Of a stretch of DNA of 64,000 nucleotides, positions 46,960 through 58,200 are shown one piece after another (positions within the stretch are counted from its first letter, which is position 1; every line of letters starts with the position of its first letter). The notes below the pieces were generated by a model. The model made no database searches, was not told where the DNA came from, and was given only the letters and a program-made list of their open reading frames with translations. This DNA comes from Anaeramoeba flamelloides (lineage: Eukaryota; Metamonada; Anaeramoebidae), in contig JANTQA010000042.1 in NCBI GenBank assembly GCA_027625915.1, positions 5,716,001 through 5,780,000 of the forward strand, given 5' to 3'. The position numbers and the translations under genes are program-made.

Positions 46960-49233
46960 CTTCTAATTTTGGTGAATTTTGATAAACTTGGTTTTGTATA
47001 AGAGTGCTTAAATCTGCAAATTCTTGAAGGGGGCTTTTCAAATTTCTTTTAAACTTTTTCGGATTTTCGTAAATCTCATTTAAATTCAAATTTTTGTCAG
47101 GTTTATTTTTTGGATTAAGTAAATTCTGTTGCTTATTAAACATTCGATCCAAGCAATCATTAAATTGTTTTTCTTGTTCTGGGCTCATATAATTATCGAT
47201 TGGGTTTTTTGTTGATGAAAATACATTTTTTTCTTTTTCTTTTTTGTCGTTCTCATTTTTCATTTGATAACCATCATTGCTATTGATATTGCCATTGATA
47301 TTGCTATTCCTATTGATATTGATATTACCGTTGTTATCACCATAATCATGGCCTCGCAAAGTCATTCTCTTGTTTCTTTTATTTTTTCCGATATAAATTC
47401 GATATTTTTTTTTTTTGGCCTGAATGAAATCATTATTTTTTTGGATACTTGTCAAATTGATCGATTTTTCGATTTTGCTCTGATCGTTTTTTGTTCTCAT
47501 GTTGTTTTTTCGGGTGAATATTTTATACTTTTTTTTTCTTTTTCTTTTCATTATTTGTCCACCTGATGGGATTTTTATTTTCCCATTATACTGTTGGTTT
47601 GGGTTTAGTAGCACTGACTGTTCTTGCTCTTGTTTTTCTTTTCTTTTTTGTTTTTGTTTTCCCGTTTCTTTTTTTTTGGTTAAATTCCTTTTCGAAATAT
47701 AATTTTTTTGTAATTTTACAATTTTTAATATTTTCAAGATTTGTTCAAATTGTTTTTCGTGTTCATTTGATTGGTTTTGTTCATTTAATTTTTCTAATAA
47801 CAATTTTGTTGTTGTGGATAGCCTTTGTTTTTCTTTTTTTAAGTCGAACAATTCTTTTAAATAAATTGGCAATTGGGGTAAAAATCTTTCTTGATTTTCA
47901 TTTAAACTTATTTTTAAATTCCTTCTTGTTCCATATGCTTCAACAATGCCTATCGCTTTAAAAACCGACAAAATGGTGCAAATACGTTGTCTTGCAAACC
48001 CTGTATTTTTTGAAATTGTTTCTCTCGTTTTTGCACCTTTTTTTTTTTTTTTTTTTTTTTTTTTGAGAAAGGAGATAGATTATTTGTAGTGTTAGATAAA
48101 TTAAATAAAATTAAAAAAAGTAAAAAGTTCAAATGTTTTGGCTTTGTTTTACTCGTTTAATTTTTTCAATAAAAGACTGGAAGATTTCAAATTTGGGAAA
48201 ATGGTAATCGTTTTTTTAGTCACATACTTTTTTTCCTTAAAAAAAAAAATAATCGAATTAACTATCGCAATCCAGCAATTAGAGAGAATTATAAATCTGA
48301 ATTAAAACGAAAACAGTTCAGTGAAATGGGGTCAGAAAGGATCAATCGAAAAGAATCAAAATCATGAATTTTATTCGAAATTGAGAAAAGTTAAATTTTT
48401 TGACTCTAAACATATGAGTTTTTTTTGTCAGAAATCGGCCTGATCGGCTTAGTTCCTTCTCTGAGTTTTGAGTATGTTTTAAAATCGTTTTTTTTAGTCA
48501 TGTTCAATTCGGTGAAGTTCATTTCGTTTTTTCAAAAGTTTTAATTTCGAAACAAAGGTATCAAAAAGCAACTTTTAATAATTTTTTTTTTTTTTTTTTT
48601 TTAAGGAAAACAGTTATTAAATGAGAAAATTGGAGGCTTACCATTTCTGAGTTCATTTAACACTAGTTGGCCAAGCATTGAAATAGTTCTGCTTTGCCTA
48701 TTTCTTTCGTTACCAGTTTGAAAAAAGGTTTTTTGTTTCGAGCCTTGGCTGATTTGCTTTTGTTGCTCATTGAAGAATTTTACAGAATTTGATATATGGC
48801 TAATTATTGGCCTCCAACACGAAGACAGCTCTAAAGTTTCTGGTTGGTTTGGTGGGGAGTTTTCATTTGAGAGTAAACCTGTTTGAATAAAGATTTGAAT
48901 AATCAAATGTAATTCATATTCATACCTGTTTTTTTTGCCATTGTTTTCTTTTTGATTTCGATTTGTTGTTTTTTCTTCATCTTTTTCTTTTTCTTCTTCT
49001 TCTTCTTCTTCTTTGTCCTTTTCCTTTTTGTCATTGTTTTTTTCCCGTTTTTCTTCTTGTTCTTTTAGTTCTTGTTCTTTGAGAAATATCTTTTGAAAAG
49101 TATTCTTTTCTTTGATTGGATCAATTATTGTATTATCTTGAAAATTAGAATAAAGGTAATTTGCAAAAGAGTAGTAAAGACCAAAAAAGTCTGTTTTAAA
49201 TTTGGTGTTTGGCAAAGATCTGATGAAATCCAT
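46960..49233 (-). CDS. Winged-helix (E2F/DP-like?) coiled-coil protein candidate
   Basis: Exon 1 is 49233-48642 and exon 2 48000-46960, joined by GT (AGAAATG|GTAAGC) and AG (AAATACAG|GGTTTG) in phase 1. Exon 1 starts MDFIRSLPNTKFKTDF, then has a Glu/Lys-rich segment. The join gives RNGFARQRICTILSVFKAIG followed by IVEAYG and a coiled-coil-like LKELFDLKKEKQRL. This resembles the RR-I/V-YD-x2-NV-L-x-A-G-I/V turn and zipper of E2F/DP factors, but the first helices are not clear. Exon 2 continues Lys/Asn-rich and ends at LEG with a GT donor at 46959, so a further exon is expected (see 41987-42816). A DNA-binding role is inference. The first exon might start further upstream. Confidence 0.5.
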
Positions 49234-50638
49234 ATAAAAAAAATTGTTTGTCTGGTAAAACAAAAAATAAAAAATAAAAAATAAATTCTTAGATTTATTG
49301 AGTTTGACATTTACCTTTTTTGTGTTTGAAATTAATAACTGACAAAAATTACTTTTTTTTCGAATACAGAAATTCAAAAGCAAGGCGATTATTCCTAATT
49401 TATTATCAACAAAAATTAATATTGAATTTTCAAGATACCCAATAAAACTTAAGAATATTTGAATCCTTATCCAGAAATACATGTTTTTTTTGTTTTGTTG
49501 TTCTTTTAATTCAATAATCTGGTTTTTTAATTTCTTGAAAATCTTTCGAAAAAATTAGAAATTTTTGGAGAATCTATTTTTCAATTTTGGAAGCTTATTT
49601 TGCAAAAAAAGAGAGAAATGTCCTTAAAACAGGAAGAAGAAAACTGACTTTTCAGATCAACTTTTGTATAAAAAGAAAAAGAAAAAATTATTGAAAAAGA
49701 AATTTGTAAAAAAACTTTTCAATTGGAAAAAAGAAATTCAAAAACTATGATTTATGTTCAATATTTTGGAAAACTGTTGTTGTGTTTGAGATTTTGAGAA
49801 AGACAATTTATTTGTCTCTATTGAAAAGAGTGGATTTAAAATATTTTTTTTAGAAGGGAAGAAAGCGAAACATTTAAACTTTTATTCTTTAAAGCATCGA
49901 TTCGTTTATTTTGTTTATCTTTTGAATCAGCTATGGCTTGTAGATAATATTTTTTTAATTTTTTATATTTTTTGATAAAGTCTGTTATTTTGAATTCTTC
50001 AAATGAGGATATTCTTTATGCTTTCCCTTCCTTTCACCTGTTTTTTAGTTTCAGAAACTCTAAACTAGATAGATTTTTCTTTTTTCCTATCCAAAAAATT
50101 AATTATTCATTTCTAGGTTATTTTTATAATTTTGGATAACTTTCTGATTGTTGTTTTCTCTACTCTTGGGTGTGGATGATTTATTTCAAGACCGTTAATC
50201 CAGTATTTCTGATCCATACCGGAGAAAATAGGACTGTTGTAAATTTTTCAGGCAAATAGAGATTCCATTTCAAAAACAAAATTTGCTACAACCTTAAGCC
50301 GCTTGTTAAAAATTTTCTCTTCTTGTTGAGAAAACTTTTTTGACAAATTAAGACGAAAATTCAGTCTCTGAAATTAAAATTAAGAAAGTATTCAATGGTT
50401 GTAAATAAAAGTTGTATTGAACAAATATTTTTCTCATTATTACAAGTAGCGAATTTCATTTGGAAAAAAGTCGACTTTTGGATTTAAAATGAAAACCAAT
50501 TCACTGGAGTGTCACCCTTAGGTTTGAGTTTACACAGGTTCTTAATATTGGATTACAATAACTGATAAATTCCAAAAATTAAAACAAATTATTGGTACAA
50601 TTTCTATTTTTTAAAATCAAATAATTCGGCTTTTAAGG

Positions 50639-51190
50639 TTTACAATCCCTGAAAATTGAAAAAAGATTATCTTGTGTAGGGTGTAGTAGCTTGTTAGTAA
50701 TTTGGTTCTTAGCTGATGGATCTTAGGCTTTGTATGGGTTTTAATAGTGGTTCAAAATGGCAATTTTTGACAGTTTATTTTTTTTATTTCCGAAATCCGA
50801 ATTAAAGGGTGAAAGGTTAATTGACTGGAACTTAAGGTATAAAAAAAGGTGATTTGTGGGTTGTTGGTTGAAAATTTTAATTAACTTTGGTTTTCTTGGG
50901 AGCTTATAAAATTTTTTTCATTTCATTAGTTAATTGACAAAAAAGTAAATCAAGATTCTTTTCTACAACACAAAAAACCAATATTTATTCTCGAACACCT
51001 ACCAATATTTTAGTCTTACACTCTTCAATTCGGGTTTCGGAAATAAAAAAAATAAATTGTCAAAAATTGCCATTTTGAATCACTATTAAAACCCATACCA
51101 AGTTCAAGATCGATCAGACAAGAACCAAATTAATGTGTTACTGCAACCTAAACACAAAATAATCTTTTTTCAAATTTCACGGATTGTAAT
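50639..51190. repeat. Inverted repeat, about 170-bp arms
   Basis: The left arm (50639-50812) contains gggttttaatagtggttcaa and aatggcaatttttgac, matched inverted in the right arm (51021-51190). Arms are about 80 percent alike by eye, with a 208-bp centre. Probably an old foldback or MITE. The ends carry tacaatcc/ggattgta. Confidence 0.7.
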
Positions 51191-51977
51191 CCGTAAGGGC
51201 CATGTAAAAGGTAAAAAAATTTATTTTTTTTTTTTTGATTTTTAACAACAAATGTGAAAAAACTTTCATTTCAAGGTCTACGTTTTTCTGTGAAAACTGT
51301 TGAAATTGTGAAGAAAAATACCCTTGAAATAGTTCCGTAGTCTAAATTGAATTTACCCACTTAGAATTTATTTTAGAAAAAACTATGAAATTTTCACAAT
51401 TTTAAAAATTTTCACTTCTTTTATCCTTCCGAAATTTTATTTAACAATTTCCTAATTTCCATTTCAAATCCATTAACACAAAACCATTTTACAATCTGTT
51501 CTAATTCCGTTTTACAGTTACTTTTACAAGCATGAACATTTTTGGTAAATTTACTTTGCACTTGATTATGTCTAAAATTCTACTATTTTAGAAATTTTCT
51601 ATAAAAAAATCTTTTTGGATCATTTTTTGGTTGTTTGTTTTTTGTGTTGATTTTAAATTTGAAATAAATTATTTTTTATCAAATTTCTTCATATTGAATA
51701 TTCTTAAAGAGAAGAAACTGTAATATTCCCGAATAACTAAACACTCTCAAAGGTGGATACAAAGACCCTGGGATTTACAATACCTCCATTGATTTTAACT
51801 TTGAAAAGAGAAGTTTTTTTTTATAATCAATTTCTTCCTAATAAAAATCCAATTTGACAAGTAGATTGTAAAATATCATAATAACTCAACAGCCCCCAGG
51901 GTAGAAAGGTGACCCTTCAAATAACCATTGGCAAAAAATTTTTAGAAGATCAACTAATTTTACAAAGTTTCATAAAC

Positions 51978-52159
51978 TTAAGCGACTAATCTCTATTAAT
52001 TTTTTTATCTAAATTTAATAGATATTAGGAATTTTTTTGCAAATTACTTGGATTCGAAAGTACATTTTTGTTTTCATATTAAACTCATTTCTAGATAAGG
52101 AATCCTTATTTAGAAATTGGTCAAAAAAAAAAAAAAAAATTAGAAACTGACCCCTTTAA
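51978..52159 (-). mobile_element. TTAA-flanked MITE, copy 2
   Basis: TTAAGCGACTAATCTCTATT at the left and AGAAACTGACCCCTTTAA at the right, with ctagataaggaatccttatt and an A run after ttggtc. About 182 bp, same family as 21047, 52816 and 63666. Confidence 0.8.
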
Positions 52160-52217
52160 TCAATAAATTGCTTTATTAAAAGATAAGATAAAAAAACTAT
52201 TCAAATTGAAATGAAAT

Positions 52218-52322
52218 ATGAGCAAGAAAGCAAAACCTTGTTTTGTTTGTGGAAGAGAAACTAATAATAATCCAAAAATTATATTTGAATTTATTGATAC
52301 TGTTAAAATTAAATTAAAATAA
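52218..52322 (+). other. Short coding-like fragment with CxxC
   Basis: A 34-codon frame reads MSKKAKPCFVCGRETNNNPK, then IIFEFIDTVKIKLK and a stop. A shifted frame right after it is also protein-like (IKNLSESPITNLSQNQFKII). One half of a zinc-binding Cys pair (CFVCGRE) is visible. It lies between two MITEs and looks like a leftover of an unrecognised gene. Confidence 0.2.
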
Positions 52323-52815
52323 TCAAGAATTTATCTGAAAGTCCAATAACGAACCTTTCACAAAATCAATTTAAAATAATATTTCTAATTGATTTAATTC
52401 AGATCTTTGTCCTGTTATCAATTTTCAATTAGAAAATTATTTTGGGAATTTGAAATAAAAATTTTCTTTTCTTTTTGGCAAAATAATAGTAATTATAAAC
52501 AAATTAAATATTGTTGATTAATTTATATTTTCATAGCTTTTGAGATAGAAATTTAAATTTTGACTCTTTTTTTTTAAACCGCTTGAATAAGTTGTTAAAT
52601 TATAACTTAACTACTATTTTTAGAAAATTTGAATGTCTTGAAAGGAGAAAAACTATTATCTTTTTTCTGATTGTCAATTGATGAGAAACTTTATATATCT
52701 TCGCAATTTAGTAATATGAAATACGTGATGAATAATAACAGAGAATAAATAAAAAGTTTACAAATAATTTTTTTATTATCTTTTTTATATAGCTATTTTA
52801 ATTATTGTCTTTTAT

Positions 52816-52998
52816 TTAAGGGACTAATCTCTATTAAATTTTTTTACCTAAATTTAATAGAGATTGAGAAATTTCTTTGTCAATTAATTAGATTTGAAAA
52901 ACCCTGTTTATTTTAAATATTTACATATTTCTAGATAAGGAATCCATATTTAGAATTTGGTCAAAAAAAAAAAAAAATAATAGAAACTAACCCCTTAA
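52816..52998 (-). mobile_element. TTAA-flanked MITE, copy 3
   Basis: TTAAGGGACTAATCTCTATT at the left and TAGAAACTAACCCCTTAA at the right. The TTAA at both ends is clear. The inner palindrome ttttacctaaatttaatag follows the left end. 183 bp. Confidence 0.85.
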
Positions 52999-54541
52999 GT
53001 CAAAGCACACTTTACCGATGAAGATAGAACATCTATACTCCCACAATTGGTATATGAAAAAGCGAAAAAATGATATATAGTTTGTCTAAAAAAGCTATTT
53101 GGAATTTAAAATTTATTATTTGGAAAGTATAAAACAAAATTTCATAGACAGGCAACATAGTAATAATAAATTAAAAATTAAATAAGTTCATACATTGAAA
53201 AAAAAAAAAACAAAATGTCAATAATTAAATAAAAATAAGTTATCGTTTTTATTTTTTTTCTCAACTGTTCAAAACCAATCAAAACATGTAATTAGAGAAT
53301 ATAACCGCCATCTCTCTTAAGATAGTAATTATGAACAAAAAAATCGACACATACATAAAATTCTCATATTAGCAAATAAATTCTGATTTTATTTAATGAA
53401 TTTGTCAAACAATTTTAATAATATACCACTTCAATTTGAGAATTTTTTATTCCTTAAATTGTGTCAAAAATTAGTATATTATCAGTGAAACTGACCTTCT
53501 ATTTACTTCTTCCCCCCCCAATAAATAAAAAAACACTGGATAAAGTATTTCCATAAAATTAAAATTCAAAAATTCAATTAATTGATTTTACTTAATTTAT
53601 TAACTAATGGAATAAAAATAAAAATCATAATATTACCTTAAAATTTATTAATAATTTACAAAACAATGATTAATGTACAAAAACACTTGAAATGCCAGTT
53701 TTTAGTAATTTTTATAATAAAATTACTGAAATAGAAGGATAAAATTGTTAAGTTAAAAGGTTAAAAAAGATGTTCTTTTTTTCTTTCAAATTCAAAATTT
53801 TTTATCTAATTATTTGACTATTAGCTAGAATTTTATAATTTAGGTTAATCCAAAACTAATTTATTTTCATTTAATAAATAAGATTTTTTGTGCCCTTTAT
53901 TTATGGAAAAGAACTTTTCTCTCTTTAATCAAAGAAAATAACTATTTGGAAATAATTTCGAAATATCTGAGTTTTTGATCATGTTCAAAAAATAAAAAAT
54001 ACAATCTTTTAAAAGTAATAATTATTCATTTTTAGTAAATTCCATTACATTGTTGATTGTGAAAAATTAGTTCTATTTTTTTATTATATGATTTAATGGA
54101 GTTGTTTTTAATATCTCTTATTTGTCTTTGGGTTTTTTTTGCTTTAACAAATAAACTGAAAATTTATTTTATTTTTGTTTTATTTCTCAAATTAAATAAA
54201 AAAAAACAACTTTAGCTTTTCCAGAATTCAAAAGAATTGAGAAAAATTACAGATTTTGCCCAATTCTTTTAAATTCTGAAAAACCTATATATTTGACAGA
54301 ACTTCCCGAATTGCTTAATATTTATTTAGAAATTCTGTTAAAGGCCCAAAAATAAATCTATTACCTACTAATAATAATAAATATGATGGATCTCTTTTTC
54401 AAATTATATCGAACAAATTTGTTCTATTTGTAATTTACTTTTATATTTCAAAATACATAAATAAAATTTTTAAATGCGTACATAAACCTAATCGAATGGT
54501 CTTAAAGTTTATTAGTGTTTCCAATTAAAAAAAATAGAGTA

Positions 54542-55007
54542 CTGTTGTCAAAATAATATTGGAAAAAAAAGTTAAATATGGGTTTCGAAATACAAGTTTT
54601 TTTTTTTTTTTTAGAGAATACCTATATAATAACCAACCTAAGAAACAGGTAATAAATCAGAAACAAATATTGGATTGATTTCTTAAAGTTCAATTATTAA
54701 AAAAGAAATTCAAAAAATAAATACTCTAATTTGAAAATTTATCTCGAACATATAAAAAATTTTTTTAACTTTCAAAAAACAAAAAATTGAATATAAATAC
54801 TCAAATTGATAAAAATTTTAAACAAATTACATTTCTAGTTAAAATTTACCCAAAAAAACCAAGGAATTGGCCCTTCAAAATTATATTGGGTTTATGTACT
54901 ACTTGATTTTGAATTAGTTTTTCCATTGGTACAAGAAGAAAAAAAACCACAGATTTTATTGTGAAACGTGGATTAAACGAGTTGGTGAAGTATTATTTTG
55001 ATCACTG
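54542..55007 (+). mobile_element. TA-flanked 480-bp MITE, copy D
   Basis: GAGTA|CTGTTGTCAAAATAAT at the left and ATTTTGATCACTG|TA at the right, with the interior blocks ctataataaccaacctaaga and tttcttaaagttcaattatt aligning to copies A and C. More diverged than those, so an older insertion. It lies less than 300 bp upstream of RPL8. Confidence 0.75.
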
Positions 55008-55290
55008 TAAATTTAGTTTTTGATTTAAAAGCAACCAATAATTCTCTAACACTGCAAAATTCCTAAAAATTTTTTTTTTTTGTTCAAGCCTCCTTAAAAT
55101 TTTTGATCTTCAATGTATTGGACAGAATTTTACATGTATGATTACTAATTACATTTTTGAATACTGGTACCGTTCTTTGACTGAGAAAATTATTTTCTTT
55201 CTGAAGATACAATCAAATTCTTACTTTCATCTCATAAGTGAATATTTGTTATTTTTTTTCAGTTAACATCTCTTGAAATAATTTAATAAT

Positions 55291-58200
55291 ATGGGTAAAA
55301 GAGTAAGAACTCAACGTAAAGGAAGTGGAACAGTTTTTAGAGCACACACACATCATCGAAAAGGAGCAGCAAAACTCAGATCTTTGGATAGAGTTGAAAA
55401 AAGAGGTTATATCAGAGGTGTAGTCCACAATATTATCCACGATCCAGGTAGATCCGCACCACTCGCTGTTGTTCATTTCAAAAGTGTTCTTGGAAACAAA
55501 AAACAAAAAGAACTTTTCATTGCCACTGAAGGAATGTATTCCGGCCAATTTATTTTCTGTGGAAAAACAGGTTTGAGACTTTTTCTTTTTATTTGTCAAA
55601 ATTTCTTGGCTGGGTTTTTTGCTTTTTGATTTTTTTGATTTTTTCTTTATTTCAAAAGAATTTTGAAAAAAAACAAGATTTGCTTTTAAAATTCTTTTTT
55701 TTTTTTTATTTACTTTTTAATGTGAAGAACCAAAAGAAACCAAATCTAAATCAAAATCTTTGAAAAAAAAATTATTAAACGCCATTAAATACCTTTGAAT
55801 TAATTTTCGTTTTATGTTTTAATTAAAAAAAACAAAACACCAAAACAAAAAAACAACAAACAACAATGAAATTCAAAAAACATTAAATAAAACAAATCTT
55901 TGTCAAAAACCAATTAGCTCGTCTTGAACCAGGTAACACTTTACCAATTGGTGTTTTACCAGAAGGTACAATTATTTGTAATGTCGAAGGAAGAATGGGA
56001 GACAGAGGCAAAATTGCAAGATGCTCAGGAAACTATGCCACAGTCATTGGTCACAAACCTGAAGAAGGAAAAACAAGAATCAGACTCCCATCTGGAACCA
56101 AAAAATTCGTTTCTTCAAAGGCTAGAGCCACAATTGGAATTGTTGCTGGTGGTGGAAGAGTTGACAAACCTTTACTTAAAGCAGGAAGAGCCTATTTCAA
56201 AAACAAAGCTAAAAAAAATAGATGGCCAGTAGTTAGAGGTGTTGCTAAAAATGTAATAACTTTGTCTTTATTTTTTTTTTTTTCCTTTTCTTTTAATTAT
56301 TTATTAAAAGCCCAATACAAGTTGTTCAGAAACAAAACCTTTTCCTGAATGCTTTCTTTGAATGATCTAAAAAAAAAAAACATTTTCATTGATTACAACC
56401 ATTTTAAAAAAGTTGTGACTATTTTCAAACTTTTACCAAGTTTCTAAATCAAAAAGTTATGACAATAATCCTTAAATTTGAAATTGTTTGAAAGTTCCGT
56501 GTTTAAAGTTATGTTCCAACCTTTAAATCTTTTATAGAGGTTGGGGGTAAGAAGATAAACATTTTTTTTTTTTTTTAAAAAAAGTCCACACTTTATGAAA
56601 ACAGAAAACTTTAACAAAAGCCCTCACTTTTCTCAAACAGCGAAGAAAACTTTAAAAAAAGTTTTAATACTGAAAACTTTTTCACTTTTTTAAAATAGAA
56701 AAATCAGAAAAAAAACAGTCCTCATTTGGTTAAAATATCCGACTTGGATCTAATGAATTACCAATTGAATCACATTACGATTTATCAAATTTTTTTCGTA
56801 AATGTTGCAGTAAAAAAAAGATATCAGATAATTTGCCATCATTTACAAGTATTTATATAACTTAAAAACAATATTTTTTGACTTTATACTTAATTCTCTG
56901 AAAAGAAATCAAGTATAAGTGCATCTAGAGTGTAATTTGCACTTCTTCAATAATAATAAAAAGCATATTTTTTTTTATGAAAAATATTTCAACCTGTATC
57001 ACTAATAAAACAGAATTTTTCAATTTACTTTTTGAGCAAACCCAATTTCCTAAATTTTTGTTAAAATACAAAATTGATTTTTAATATAACTCTACAAAAT
57101 ACCCAATTCCAAATAATTTCTAAATCACAATTTTATCAAAAAAACATCAAAATTTCAGAAATCATTTTTGCGCATGTGAATAATCTTCAAAAAAAGTTAA
57201 TTAAAAGAAATGACAAAAAAAGATAGTTTTTGTTTTTATTCCAAAACTAGGGATTTAAGAACAAAAAAGTTCTACTTAGCATGTGTAAATAACTTTAAAG
57301 TTTTGGTGATTCAAAAAAAGAATATATAATCTCTCGAATCTAATCGTTGAGAAACCATTCAAAATTAAATTTTTTTTGCAGAATTGTAAATTTCGGAAAT
57401 AAGTGAAATTGAAAAAAAATATATTTTCATCTACAGTTATAAATTCAAAACTAAAATTGCCTAAATACATTTTTTATTATTTTATAGATGTTATAACCTT
57501 GATAATTATCAGTTTTTATAATGAAAAAAAAAAAAAAAAATATTTTTTTTTGGAAAACGAACAAAACTGTTCAGAAATTAATAAAATATTAATGTTGTGG
57601 AAAAGCAAGTTATATACTTATTTTGTCAAAAATTAAAAATTTTAATTGCCAACATTAAGAAAACTGATCAAAATCACCAGAATTTTTTAAAAGATAATAA
57701 GAATCCAAATGGGTATAAAAACCTTTTAAGAAGTATAGTATCTAACTTAGATTCTTCTGTGATTACAATTTCATCAAGATAGTTCCAAGAAGAATGTCTT
57801 AAAAATCAATTTTTTAGAATAAAACTAAATCTTCACAGAAAATGAAGAATTATCACTGTTTTTTATATTTGTAATTTTAATAATTATGCTAAAAATAAGT
57901 CTTTCTTGGTTTATTTTTTTGAATTTTATATCAATTTCTTTTTTTTTTTAATCCTTAATCTTGATATTCAATGCTAATTTTAAAAAAATAAAATTTTCAG
58001 GTTCCTTTAAGATTTACAATGAAAAATCGAACAATCAGAAATACGTCATTTTCACAATTGCTTTATCTTAACATGAATCGAATTTTTCCCAAGTACTCAC
58101 AAAATAATCCAGATTCAATATTAAGGGTTATCTCTGAAAGCCGTGATTCACAAGATATAAATTATTACAAAAAATGTACTTTTTACTCATTTTTGCCACT

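Larger units (their letters stand above)
49234..54541. other. Repeat-rich gene-poor stretch
   Basis: No gene is supported. A minus-strand open stretch continues to 49482, but it crosses a possible intron (AAAAAAG|GTAAATG to TTTACCAG|ACAAAC at 49318-49257) and is not counted. The region holds a 170-bp-arm inverted repeat (50639-51190), two TTAA MITEs and a short coding-like fragment (52218-52322). Confidence 0.5.

Noticed and set aside
48900-48950. A 47-bp mini-intron (GTATGAA to CAAACAG) in the winged-helix candidate
   Set aside because: Removing it leads at once to a stop codon, whereas the unspliced frame stays open.
55249-55599. Antisense frame opposite RPL8 exon 1
   Set aside because: Shadow of a highly conserved coding exon.
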